Source: Streptomyces rhizosphaerihabitans
Lineage (GTDB): Bacteria > Actinomycetota > Actinomycetes > Streptomycetales > Streptomycetaceae
Direction: 5' to 3'
Assembly (NCBI RefSeq): GCF_025399795.1
Contig: NZ_JAODTZ010000018.1
Location: 62,001-126,000, forward strand
Length of the DNA stretch: 64,000 nucleotides
Both the position numbers and the translations under genes were made by a program. A model generated the notes under the pieces. It ran no database searches and had not been told where the DNA came from. It worked only from the letters and a program-made list of their open reading frames with translations. Shown here piece by piece: positions 53,110 to 61,457 of the stretch; within the stretch, counting starts at the first letter, position 1, and each line of letters opens with the position of its first letter.

Positions 53110-53406
53110 GTGACTGGCTCGGATGAGGACTGGCTGAGAGACGGTCTCGACATCGAGGGCGTGGACTGCGGTCTGTGGGTGCCGGGTGTCGACTACATCG
53201 CGGGCTGGCGTGCGGCACGGGATGCTGCGGACCGGCTGAACCGGGCGCTGCTCGGTGCGGGGTTCGAGCTGTCGCAGGTGCGGGCCATCGCGTCGACGGA
53301 TGAGCGCGGCCGTGGCGTGGTGCGGGTGGCGGGTCGGCTGGAGGCTGCGAACCGCCTTGCTCTGCTCCTGGAGGCTGCGACCGGTGGCCAGGGTGGCGCG
53401 GCATGA
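53110..53406 (+). CDS. Small AICE hypothetical protein
   Basis: 98 residues (VTGSDEDWLRDGLDIEGVDC ... WRAARDAADRLNRALLGAGF ... GRGVVRVAGRLEAANRLALL). The GTG at 53,110 is preferred because AGAGG lies 9 bp upstream; the GTG at 53,101 has no spaced RBS. A single alpha/beta domain, no recognised family. It lies before the GntR gene, a position often taken by small AICE proteins. Confidence 0.6.
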   Translation: MTGSDEDWLRDGLDIEGVDCGLWVPGVDYIAGWRAARDAADRLNRALLGAGFELSQVRAIASTDERGRGVVRVAGRLEAANRLALLLEAATGGQGGAA

Positions 53407-53837
53407 GGGGCGTTGTCGTCGATGAGTGGCGCGCGTGGGCACGTCGTCGGCCGCAGAGACTTTGGGCGGTAGCTGCCATGGGGCGAGTGAACAGGGGGCC
53501 TTACGCTCGCCAGCGGATCGGGCAGTCCTTGGAGCTGCCCGCAAGAGCCCGATCGGCCCCCTGTTCTTCGAGGCTCGCCCCATGGGAGCTGCCTAAAGTC
53601 TCTGCGGCCGGCGACCCCCAGCCCCGTGGGCCTCGGCCCGATCGGTACGGTCGACGGCTGCCCACCTCCGGCGCGCTGCGGTGTGGGCAGTCGGGCGACC
53701 GGACGGGACCGGCGGCCACGCCGCACGCCCGGCCGGGGCGGCCGGACTGCCCGGCGCGCCGCAGGCGCGCCCTTGAGGAAGTGAAGACGCATTCGACCGA
53801 TCGCCATCGGCTCCCGGCCGCGGACACGCCGCGCGGG
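53407..53837. other. Intergenic region dominated by a large inverted repeat
   Basis: It holds the 165-bp inverted-repeat structure (53,447-53,611) and a smaller hairpin CTGCCCAC...GTGTGGGCAG near 53,656-53,690. Long GC-rich ORFs on both strands have no family features and were not called. Confidence 0.5.
53447..53611. repeat. Large interrupted palindrome, possible structured RNA or replication/transfer origin
   Basis: Arms of about 55 bp: CGGCCGCAGAGACTTTGGGC and further GCCATGGGGCGAG and GAACAGGGGGCC on the left, with their complements on the right. A nested GATCGGGC/GCCCGATC stem and an inner GGGCAG-N9-CTGCCC hairpin sit at the centre. The arms differ at several positions, but paired segments are in the same order. 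Confidence 0.75.
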
Positions 53838-54593
53838 CTATTTGTCGGCGTCGATCCGGTAGGTGAGTTCGGCGCGGTCCGCCCCGATGCGGAGTTCTTC
53901 GAGGATCAGGGCCTGGTCGTCGGTGCCGCAGGTGACGCGGGAGACGTGCAGGACCGGGGTCGCGTCGGGCAGGCGCAGAGTAGTGCGTTCGTCGGGCAGC
54001 GGCATGCGGGCCCGTACCGACTCCGACCACCACAGCTCGTGCCCGGCCGCCGTCAGCATGGCGTAGATCGCGGCGGGGGCGGCGTCCGGCGTCTTGCCGA
54101 GATCGGGTACGGCTTCGACGGTGGCGAAAGGGGTCAGTGTCCGGTGCATCGCCCGCGCTCCGGTGGCCGGGTCGGCGAGCAGCTGGTCACAGCCGAACAG
54201 GGCCTCTTCCGTCTGGAGTCCCAGCAGATGGGCGGTGGCTTCGGTGGTGTGGGTGCGGTAGGTGTGCGGTTCCTCGGCCTGCTGCCACGTGGCTACGCCG
54301 TACAGCCTGAAATGCCCGGCCGGTGTCTTGCCGATGTGGCGGGAGATCGCGGCGGCGGGGCCGCTGTCGGAGCGTACGAAGCTGCCCTTGCCGTGCTGGA
54401 CGTCGACGAGGCCTTCCGCGCGCAGAGCGGCGACGGCGTTGCGCACGGTGGGGCGCGAGACCTTGTAGCGGTCCATGAGCTGTGCCTCGGAGGGGAGCGA
54501 GGCGCCGGGTTCGTACTCGCCGGTGAGGATCGCTTCGCGGATCGCGGCGGCCACCTGCTGGTAGAGGGCTCCGGGGCGCTGAATCTCTGACAT
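53838..54593 (-). CDS. GntR family regulator with UTRA domain (AICE KorSA-like)
   Basis: 251 residues. The HTH is LPSEAQLMDRYKVSRPTVRN, with ALRAEGLVDVQHGKGSFVRS as wing; a UTRA-like ligand domain occupies about 90-250. The position and divergent orientation relative to the SCO3933-type/FtsK genes match the transfer repressors of pSAM2-type AICEs. The ATG at 54,593 begins MSEIQRPGALYQQVAAAIRE; a GTG ten codons earlier is an alternative. It probably silences the conjugation genes until induced. Confidence 0.88.
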   Translation of the reverse strand: MSEIQRPGALYQQVAAAIREAILTGEYEPGASLPSEAQLMDRYKVSRPTVRNAVAALRAEGLVDVQHGKGSFVRSDSGPAAAISRHIGKTPAGHFRLYGVATWQQAEEPHTYRTHTTEATAHLLGLQTEEALFGCDQLLADPATGARAMHRTLTPFATVEAVPDLGKTPDAAPAAIYAMLTAAGHELWWSESVRARMPLPDERTTLRLPDATPVLHVSRVTCGTDDQALILEELRIGADRAELTYRIDADK

Positions 54594-54755
54594 CTCGGCA
54601 TCTCCGGGTGAGGTCGTAGACACGTCGCACGCGCGACATCACTCGTCAGCATAAGTAGTTGCACCCTCGCCGTACAGAGCCGCATAGTCATAACTCGTAA
54701 GGACAAGTGACGTCTGAATATGTCAGGCGTCCCGGCTGGCCAAGGAGGCCACGCA

Positions 54756-55103
54756 ATGCAGTCCATTCCCGTGGACACGGCACGACTGGGCGTACTGCGG
54801 TGCGCCATCACCCCCGAAGCAAAGATCAGCAACTTCGAGACACAGGAGGTCAAGAAGGACCGGGACGGCAACACCATCTACACCGTCGCCGTCATGGTCC
54901 GCCAGGACGGACGCCGGATATCCGTCATCGAGATCGCGGTCGCCGGCGAGCCCAAGGGCATCGAGGAAGGACAGATCCTCAAGGTCACCGGACTGACCGC
55001 GTTCGCCTGGGCCATGGGCGACCGGCACGGAATCAGCTTCCGCGCCGACGCCATCACCCCGATCCACGGCACCCCCACCTCGGCCAAGTCCGGTGGTGCG
55101 TGA
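54756..55103 (+). CDS. SCO3933-type AICE regulatory protein
   Basis: 115 residues: MQSIPVDTARLGVLRCAITP, KKDRDGNTIYTVAVMV, GQILKVTGLTAFAWAMGD and RHGISFRADAITPI. The pattern matches the short protein always found between the GntR and FtsK genes in Streptomyces AICEs. Its molecular role is unclear; an OB-like single-stranded-DNA or regulatory role is possible. AAGGAGG at about 54,742 supports the ATG. Its TGA overlaps the next ATG by one base. Confidence 0.85.
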   Translation: MQSIPVDTARLGVLRCAITPEAKISNFETQEVKKDRDGNTIYTVAVMVRQDGRRISVIEIAVAGEPKGIEEGQILKVTGLTAFAWAMGDRHGISFRADAITPIHGTPTSAKSGGA

Positions 55104-56404
55104 TGGGGCCGATAGTGCTCGCCTTCGGGCTCGCCCTGCTGGCCTGGGTGCTCGTCGTCGGTGACCTGCTGCGCCGGCACCGTCCGGCCTGGCACTGGTA
55201 CCTCGCCGGGTATCCGGCCGCTGCGTGCCGGGTGGTGTTCACCTGGCGCAAGGTCGCGATGCTCAATGACCTTTCCGTCTCCCGGCGTCCGCCCCGCGGG
55301 CTGCTCGGGGACCTGGTCGTCAAGGGCGATCCACTGCGGCCGGTCATACCCCGGCTCTCCTTCCCGCGGGCAAACCGCATCGGACTGACGGCAACCGTCC
55401 GGCTGCACGCGGGCCAGACCCCCGCGACCTACATGAAGGCGGCGGACGCGCTTGTGCACGCCTGGAAGGTGTACGCCGTGAGGGTCACCTCACCCGAGCG
55501 CGGCCTCGTGCTGCTGACCGCAACGGCGAGTGATCCGCTGGCCCGGCCGGGCTTAGCCTCGGCGCCCGCCGCACTCCTGTCCGCCCTCATCGGCGTACTG
55601 GAGAGCGACGGCGCCTGGGTCATGGACCTGCGCCTCGTCCCGCACTGGCTCATCGCCGGCGCCACCCGCTCCGGCAAATCCACCCTGCTGGCCCGGCTGA
55701 TCACCCAACTCGCCCCGCAACCCGTCGCCCTGGTCGGCATCGACTGCAAGGGCGGCATGGAACTCGGCCTCTTCGCCGAACGACTCAGCGCCCTCACCAC
55801 CTGTCGGCGCGAGGCGGTCGCCGTGCTCACCGCGCTCGCCGTCGACATGCAGGACCGCATGCGCGCCTGCCGCACGGCTGGCGTCCGTTCCATCTGGGAG
55901 CTCCCGGACAAGCTGCGGCCGGTGCCGGTGGTCGTGATCGTCGACGAACTCGCGGAGCTGTATCTGTCCGACGGCCGGCGCGAGAGCAAGGCGGAAGCCG
56001 AACAGTGCTCCACCCTCCTGCTCCGCCTCGCCCAGCTCGGGGCCGCGCTCGGCATCCACCTGGTCGTGGCCGGCCAACGCGTCGGCTCCGACCTCGGCCC
56101 CGGCGTCACCACACTACGGGCCCAGCTCGGCGGCCGGATCTGCCACCGCGTCAACGACCCCGGCACGGCAGAGATGACGTTGGGCGACCTCAACAAGGAC
56201 GCCGTGATCGTCGCCCAGTCCATTACTGCCGACGAGCAGGGCGTCGCCGTCTGTACCGGACCTGAGGGCGGTTGGAGCCGGGCCCGCTCTCACCTCACCT
56301 CGACCGAACAGGCCGCGGCAACGGCCCGCAAGCACGCGGCCCTGACTCCCGAACTGCCCGCCATCGTCCGCGCTCTCGCGGCGCTTGAAGGAGACGACAA
56401 GTGA
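55103..56404 (+). CDS. FtsK/SpoIIIE-type DNA translocase (AICE Tra protein)
   Basis: 433 residues. One N-terminal helix (GPIVLAFGLALLAWVLVV) anchors it in the membrane. The motor domain has Walker A GATRSGKSTLLARL, Walker B VVVIVDELAELYL and the downstream HLVVAGQRVGSDLGPGVTT motif. Such proteins move double-stranded element DNA between mycelia during Streptomyces conjugation. The ATG at 55,103 follows the overlapped TGA. It is the only conjugation ATPase here and appears intact. Confidence 0.92.
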   Translation: MGPIVLAFGLALLAWVLVVGDLLRRHRPAWHWYLAGYPAAACRVVFTWRKVAMLNDLSVSRRPPRGLLGDLVVKGDPLRPVIPRLSFPRANRIGLTATVRLHAGQTPATYMKAADALVHAWKVYAVRVTSPERGLVLLTATASDPLARPGLASAPAALLSALIGVLESDGAWVMDLRLVPHWLIAGATRSGKSTLLARLITQLAPQPVALVGIDCKGGMELGLFAERLSALTTCRREAVAVLTALAVDMQDRMRACRTAGVRSIWELPDKLRPVPVVVIVDELAELYLSDGRRESKAEAEQCSTLLLRLAQLGAALGIHLVVAGQRVGSDLGPGVTTLRAQLGGRICHRVNDPGTAEMTLGDLNKDAVIVAQSITADEQGVAVCTGPEGGWSRARSHLTSTEQAAATARKHAALTPELPAIVRALAALEGDDK

Positions 56405-56598
56405 TCAGCACAGGTACCGCCGTGTCCCTCGTGGTGGTCTTCGGGATCATCACCTTCCTCCTCGTGCGCTCCCGCGATGTGCGCGCCTGGGAGGCGGTCT
56501 GCATCGCCCTGTTCGGTATGTACCTCGGCCAGACCCCCGTCAGCCTGACCATCAACGGCTTCATGACCTGGGTCCTGAGCGGCTTCTCCCACTTCTAG
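56401..56598 (+). CDS. Small two-helix membrane protein (Spd-like)
   Basis: 65 residues from a GTG overlapping the FtsK stop (GTGA). Helix 1 VSLVVVFGIITFLLV; helix 2 WEAVCIALFGMYLGQTPVSL. The position after the Tra gene matches small spread proteins of AICEs, which promote intramycelial transfer. Too short for a firm family call. Confidence 0.75.
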   Translation: MISTGTAVSLVVVFGIITFLLVRSRDVRAWEAVCIALFGMYLGQTPVSLTINGFMTWVLSGFSHF

Positions 56599-56616
56599 GC
56601 AGGAAGGACGTAGGCC

Positions 56617-56730
56617 ATGCCGATGCGCCGCGTGAGATGCCCCAACTGCAAGGGCGAAGGGGCCCGTACCACCTGGACCGGACGGCTTCGGCGCTGCCGC
56701 GTCTGCCGGGGCACCGGAACCATCCGCTAA
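56617..56730 (+). CDS. 37-aa zinc-ribbon-like protein
   Basis: MPMRRVRCPNCKGEGARTTW, then GRLRRCRVCRGTGTIR. Two CxxC knuckles with CxxCxGxG-like spacing as in DnaJ zinc fingers. AGGAAGG precedes it. Many AICEs and Streptomyces plasmids have such a tiny ORF between spd and rep genes. A real gene is likely; the role is unknown. Confidence 0.7.
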   Translation: MPMRRVRCPNCKGEGARTTWTGRLRRCRVCRGTGTIR

Positions 56731-56772
56731 ACCCGAACGCACCCACACGCCACCACCCAAGGAGTGATCCCC

Positions 56773-58261
56773 ATGACCGATTGCGCGCCACCAACCATTA
56801 CCCGTGCCGCCTCGGCGGCCCACCCCGGAAGGCCACCACCATCACCCCGGACTTCACCCCGGCTGACAGGCGCGCCGCCCTCGACCGCGCGGCGCGCCTG
56901 CGTCACCTCCCCGACACTGACCGAGACGCCATACGCATCGCCCAGGATCCCCAGTTCGCCCGCTGGTTGGGCCAGATCACGGCCACCGGCGGCTGCGCGC
57001 ATCCCGTGCATCTGTCGGGCTCAACGACGACACACGACACAGCGACCGGCGAGATCCTGCGCCACTACGACACCCGCACAGAACCCGGGGAACGGCTCCT
57101 CATCCGCTGCCGCAACAGGCGCTCAACCGTCTGCGCGCCCTGCTCCCGACTCCACGCGGGCGACACCTATCACCTGGTCCGCGCCGGCCTCCTCGGCGGC
57201 AAGAACGTCCCCGCCACAGTCCGCGACCGACCCCGGCTCTTCATCACCCTGACCGCGCCGTCCTTCGGACCCGTGCACCGCGATGGGGACCGCTGCCGAC
57301 CTCGTCGCGACCGCGGACGCTGCGAGCACGGTCGGCCCCTCGGCTGCGGCGCCGTCCACGGTGCAACCGATCCCATCGTCGGCCAACCCCTCTGCACCGA
57401 CTGCTACGACTACCCGGCGCACATCCTCTGGCACGCACACGCGGGCAAGCTCTGGGACCGCTTCGTCATCGGCGTCCGGCGCCAACTCGCCACTGCGGCC
57501 AGCCTCGTACAGTCCCGATTCGCTGATCACGCCCGACTGTCCTTCGCACGCGTTGCCGAGTACCAGAAACGAGCGGCCGTCCACGTACACGCCGTCGTCC
57601 GCCTCGACGGCCCGAACGGACCCAGCGACGAACCCCCGCCCTGGGGCACCACCGACCGACTCACAGATGCCGTGCGCGCCTCCGCCCGGCGGGTCCAGGT
57701 CCGCACTCCGTACAGTCCCGCCGTCGGCGAACTCGATCTCCGCTGGGGGCTCAGATCGACGCCCGGCCTCTACGGACTGACGGGTTTGGCCCGGACGACG
57801 ACGCCGTAGCCGCGTACGTCGCCAAATACGTCACCAAGGGAGCAAGCGAGACAGGCGCCGGCACCGACCACCGGCTCACCACCCGGGGCGACATCGACGC
57901 GGTCCCCGTCACCGACCACGTTCGGGCCCTTATGCTCACCTGCTGGCGCCTCGGCACCCTCCCCGAGTACGAACCCCTCCACCTCCGGGCCTGGGCTCAC
58001 ACCCTCGGCTACCGCGGCCACATCCTCACCAAATCCCGTTCCTACTCAACGACCTACGCAGCCCTTCGCGCCGACCGTGCCGAACACGTTGGTCTCGACT
58101 CGATGCCCGGCACTGCCGCAGATGGGCACTGGCGCTACGTCGGCTCCGGCCATACCCCCGGCGCCGCGCTCCTGGCCGCCGGCGTCGCCGAAGACATCGC
58201 CACGAACCGCGAGATCGCCCGTCAGGAGATCTCCTCCAGCCCGGAGAAGGTGATCACCTGA
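56773..58261 (+). pseudogene. repSA: RepSA-like replication initiator, frameshifted
   Basis: About 490 codons of a pSAM2-type initiator. Visible are DRRAALDRAARLRHLPDTDR, FARWLGQITATGGCAHPVHL, the Cys-rich RNRRSTVCAPCSRLHAGDTY, AVHVHAVVRL (HxH-type rolling-circle motif, near 57,583-57,603) and VAAYVAKYVTKGAS with the catalytic Tyr-containing motif. The frame breaks at a G-run near 57,745 (TGGGGGCTCAG): adding one G joins the two parts. The start MTDCAPPTIT at 56,773 is also out of frame with the body, so at least two breaks exist. Either the gene is dead or the read has homopolymer errors. Confidence 0.82.
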
Positions 58262-58472
58262 CGGTGCGGTGTGATCGTGAGGCGGATCGTGCTCGGCATC
58301 TGGAGCGAGTGTGCGCCAAGTTCCCAACTAAGATCAGCCCCGAGGGGGCGCGGCGGCTCGCCCGGCTTCTGCAACCCACGTCCAAAGTTCTAGGTGTCCG
58401 CTGTCATCCAAGCGAGGCGTTTGACAGCTAACCCAGTCCTTCGCTGATTCTTGCCGGCTGTGTTCCCTGTTC

Positions 58473-58937
58473 ATGCCGGAGCAGGCATGGTCAACTAGCG
58501 GGGTGGGCCAGGTACTTACGACCTTCATCGCAGTGGCGGGAACGCTCATCGGTTCCCTTCTCGGGTATCAGTTCCAGAAGCGTGTGGCAGACCGGAGCGA
58601 ACGCCGCAGCGCCGTCCTCGCCTTCACTGCTGCGACCAACGAATTCATACGGAGCCAACACGACTGGTGGCACCGCCAGCACGAGGAGCACGAGGGTCCG
58701 GCGCACGTGGCAGCCAGAACGGAAGCCTTCCGGATCCGCGGCCAGGCCTTCCAAGCCGTTCACCAACTCCGCCTGCTCGTACCCGATAACGACCTGCATG
58801 CACAGGCAGAGCAAACCATCGGGATGATCGGCGCTCTTCACCGCGCAACAGACCGCGAAGAACTCCGGACGAGGTCAGTCGAGGCACGAGCGTCCCTCAA
58901 CTCCTTCGTCGTGCAGGCCTCAGCCCAGATCAGGTAG
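58473..58937 (+). CDS. Membrane-anchored coiled-coil protein
   Basis: 154 residues. One helix near the start (VLTTFIAVAGTLIGSLLGYQ) is followed by a charged helical region (RVADRSERRSAVLAFTAATN ... NEFIRSQHDWWHRQHEEH ... AEQTIGMIGALHRATDREEL). Proteins with this layout are common next to rep genes in Streptomyces AICEs; function unknown. A GTG at 58,503 is an alternative start. A TTGACA box at 58,421-58,426 with TGATTC 18 bp on could be its promoter. Confidence 0.65.
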   Translation: MPEQAWSTSGVGQVLTTFIAVAGTLIGSLLGYQFQKRVADRSERRSAVLAFTAATNEFIRSQHDWWHRQHEEHEGPAHVAARTEAFRIRGQAFQAVHQLRLLVPDNDLHAQAEQTIGMIGALHRATDREELRTRSVEARASLNSFVVQASAQIR

Positions 58938-59060
58938 ACAGGCGACGGCTCTCGCACCGGTATTGACATCCAACGCAGTCGCTGCAGGTCAGCGACGCGA
59001 CGACGACTCTTTTCACTGTCAAGAGACACTAGGAAGCGGGACCTAGATTCAGTGACCAGC

Positions 59061-59900
59061 TGTCCCGTCTCACCGAAGGCTGAGCGGTTCTCACCGAAGG
59101 TTGACGGGCCCTTGTCTCAGGAGAGCCTGACCGTCCAGGTCATCAGGCCCGGGGTCGTCGGCACAGAGTCTGGAAAGCCTGTGGATCGCTCGGCTACGAA
59201 CCGATCCAAGAGGGGCGGACCTCGAAGCGACCGGAAGCCCCGTAGTCCGACAGGCGGGTGCGATCGGGCTCGATGATCTTCAAAATGTAGCAGGCGTAGG
59301 CGACGGTGTCGGGCCCTCGTGCGGCTGCGATCTCGGCGTAGAACAGCCATAGTCCCTGCCGGGCAGCCTGCTGGCACGCTTCCGAGACGTCTTCGTCGTC
59401 GTTGTAGATGAGTCTCAGCAGCAGATCGAGTATCTCGGTCCTCGCACCGACGGACAGCTCTTGTGTGAGGGCTGCCATCAGCACCGACACGGCAGGGACA
59501 GCCGGCTCCTGCGGGAACGACTGGATCATGAGGTGGTTTTCGAGGCCGAGAGCCCACGCGTCTTCCCGCCTCTTGGCGGCTGCCAGCAGCAGGAAGTCGC
59601 CGGGCAAATGAGCCGCGCTGTGTCCGCCCGCGCATCGGAGCGCGGCCCAGTCGTACCTGTCCAGCTCTGCCTTCATGAGCTCACCGGCATTCAGCGCGTG
59701 CCTCCACGATGGTCACCGCGACAGCCCTGTTTCCATCTGCCTGTCGCAACTCGCACGCTGACGGAGCGGGATTGCCACCGCGCGGGAGTGCCTCGGCGAC
59801 GATACCCAGCCCGATGACCTTGGCAGTCAGACTCTCCTGAGACGAGGGCCCGCCCGTCAACCTTCGGTGAGAACCGCTCAGCCTTCGGTGAGACGGGACA
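59061..59900. mobile_element. Transposase-less element B with IS21-like ends, carrying an immunity-like gene
   Basis: 840 bp. The inverted ends begin TGTCCCGTCTCACCGAAGGC and are identical for 49 bp, with internal repeats CTCACCGAAGGYTGA; similarity continues with gaps and substitutions to about 100 bp. CCAGC lies directly at both outsides (59,056-59,060 and 59,901-59,905), a clear 5-bp target duplication. It holds no transposase. Its tips (TGTCCCGT, CGAAGGTTGA) match element A at 12.9 kb, so both probably respond to related IS21-type transposases. Confidence 0.8.
59194..59676 (-). CDS. Hypothetical helical protein, immunity-like
   Basis: 160 residues: MKAELDRYDWAALRCAGGHS, LENHLMIQSFPQEPAVPAVS, VLMAALTQELSVGARTEILD, LLLRLIYNDDEDVSEACQQA. 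Repeated amphipathic helices resemble HEAT/ARM-like repeats. The pattern recurs in Streptomyces hypothetical proteins that I associate with toxin-immunity loci, but this is memory of a pattern, not proof. It is the only gene inside element B. GGTGAG precedes the ATG at 59,676. Confidence 0.6.
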   Translation of the reverse strand: MKAELDRYDWAALRCAGGHSAAHLPGDFLLLAAAKRREDAWALGLENHLMIQSFPQEPAVPAVSVLMAALTQELSVGARTEILDLLLRLIYNDDEDVSEACQQAARQGLWLFYAEIAAARGPDTVAYACYILKIIEPDRTRLSDYGASGRFEVRPSWIGS

Positions 59901-59948
59901 CCAGCCGAATTGCGGAGGGAGCCTTTGCGGGCCCCTCCGCTGCACTCG

Positions 59949-61448
59949 CTACAGCTCGTTCGGCTCGATGTCCACACGGCCGAAGTCGAAGCTGCGGCCC
60001 CGTGTCGATGAGGCGTCGATGATTACCGCGCCGAACAGGAAGCGGAGAACCGCGTTCATACGCTCGTACTCCTCCCTCTCCTTCAGTGCCTTCCAACTGC
60101 GCCGAGCGTTGGGGCCTACCAAACCCTCAAGCACCTCAACGGCCGGCCGGACCACCAGCTTGCGACGAATCCGAGCGACGCGGTCTTCGACTGTCTTGCG
60201 CATGGCGCGATACTCGCGGGTCTTCAGTTCCCCGGTTTCCCACATGTCTTTCAGCTCGGCAAGCTCCTGTTCGTCAGCCTCAATGGCTGCCTGGTCGGCT
60301 GCCGTCAGGCTCGCCGGCTCGGTGCTGCCGGTCACGTCCAGCCGCTCCAGCAGGTTGATTGCCGCGTCCGTCACGAACGCTTCCAGCGTCGGCGCGGAGA
60401 CGCTGCGCCCACAGAACTTGCTGTCCGTGCGCTGGCTGCGTCCGCACAGGTACTTGCCCATCGATCCCGCCATGCGCACGCCGCACCGCTTGCACATCAC
60501 GATGCCGCGCAGCAGGTAGAAGCGGTGATTCTCCTTCTGGCTGCTTGGGACGGCCGGGGCCCGGTACGTGCGCCGGTCGTGCACCTCCTGCCAGAGACCT
60601 TCATTGATGATCGCGGGCCACTGGCCCCGGCCGACTTCTTCGCCTCGGAAGACACGGATGCCTGCGACATGGTGACTGTCCAGAAGCGCTCGGACGCTAT
60701 CGGCGTTCCACTCGCGTCCGAGGGCCGTCCGCTCGTTGCGTTCGTTCAGGTCGCGGGCCAGAGCGGTCGGGGTCTCGCCCTCAAGGTAGCGAGTGAAGAC
60801 CGCTCGGACGATGGCGGCCTCCGCCGCGATGATCGCCGTTCCCGATTTGTCGTAGCCGTAGCGACGCTTACCTCCGTGCGGCTGGCCGTCCCGGGCTCGG
60901 TCAACCGTGGCGTCACGCAACCGGCGTGATGTGTCGTCACTGGAGCGGCAAGCGTGCGCTACCTCGATGCGGAGAAAGAACCGGTCGTCAGGGTCGGCAA
61001 GATCACGCCGGTTGGCCTGGCCGTGCAAGGTGATGTCGTGCTCGTCGGCAACGTGCAAGAGCTGTTCGAGGTCGTGAGGCTGCCGCATGAGCCGGTCCGG
61101 GTGGTACGTAAGGATGTGCCGCACCTGGCCGTCGCTGACGGCTTCGAGCAGCGCGTCCCACCCCGGGCGCTTGCGGTTGCGCTTCCACGCGGACCGGTTG
61201 TTGTCCACGAACACCAGAGGGTTCGGCACCGTAAGGTTCAGACGCTCGGCGGTGTCCCGGCAGATCCGTTCCTGACGGTCAACGCCCGTTTGGTCGTCGT
61301 CGTCCGCATGCGAGATGCGGCAGTAGATCGCGGCCCTCTCTCCGCTCCAGTCAGCAGCACCACGGCGGGCCTGCCGGGGCAGGGACAATCGGGAGATGCG
61401 GCGGTCCGCTAACCGCTGACGGTCTGTCTGCTGCTCGCCTGGGTCCAT
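59949..61448 (-). CDS. Large serine recombinase (integrase)
   Basis: 499 residues. The resolvase domain starts after a basic extension, with catalytic Ser46 in IYCRISHADDDDQTGVDRQE and the conserved LTYHPDRLMRQPHDLEQLLH. The recombinase domain (about 195-300, YGYDKSGTAIIAAEAAIVRA) and a zinc ribbon (CKRCGVRMAGSMGKYLCG ... FCGR) are followed by a coiled coil (EADEQELAELKDMWETGELK). The gene starts 25 bp from the right junction, in the normal position beside its attachment site. It is likely the enzyme that inserted the element into the permease gene. The 23.66-23.95 kb fragment is its closest relative here. Confidence 0.95.
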   Translation of the reverse strand: MDPGEQQTDRQRLADRRISRLSLPRQARRGAADWSGERAAIYCRISHADDDDQTGVDRQERICRDTAERLNLTVPNPLVFVDNNRSAWKRNRKRPGWDALLEAVSDGQVRHILTYHPDRLMRQPHDLEQLLHVADEHDITLHGQANRRDLADPDDRFFLRIEVAHACRSSDDTSRRLRDATVDRARDGQPHGGKRRYGYDKSGTAIIAAEAAIVRAVFTRYLEGETPTALARDLNERNERTALGREWNADSVRALLDSHHVAGIRVFRGEEVGRGQWPAIINEGLWQEVHDRRTYRAPAVPSSQKENHRFYLLRGIVMCKRCGVRMAGSMGKYLCGRSQRTDSKFCGRSVSAPTLEAFVTDAAINLLERLDVTGSTEPASLTAADQAAIEADEQELAELKDMWETGELKTREYRAMRKTVEDRVARIRRKLVVRPAVEVLEGLVGPNARRSWKALKEREEYERMNAVLRFLFGAVIIDASSTRGRSFDFGRVDIEPNEL

Positions 61449-61457
61449 GGAAAGAGC

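Noticed and set aside
53403..54590. 395-codon plus-strand ORF opposite the GntR gene
   Set aside because: It is Arg/Pro/Gly-rich, crosses the large palindrome and the antisense of a clear GntR regulator; no coding evidence.
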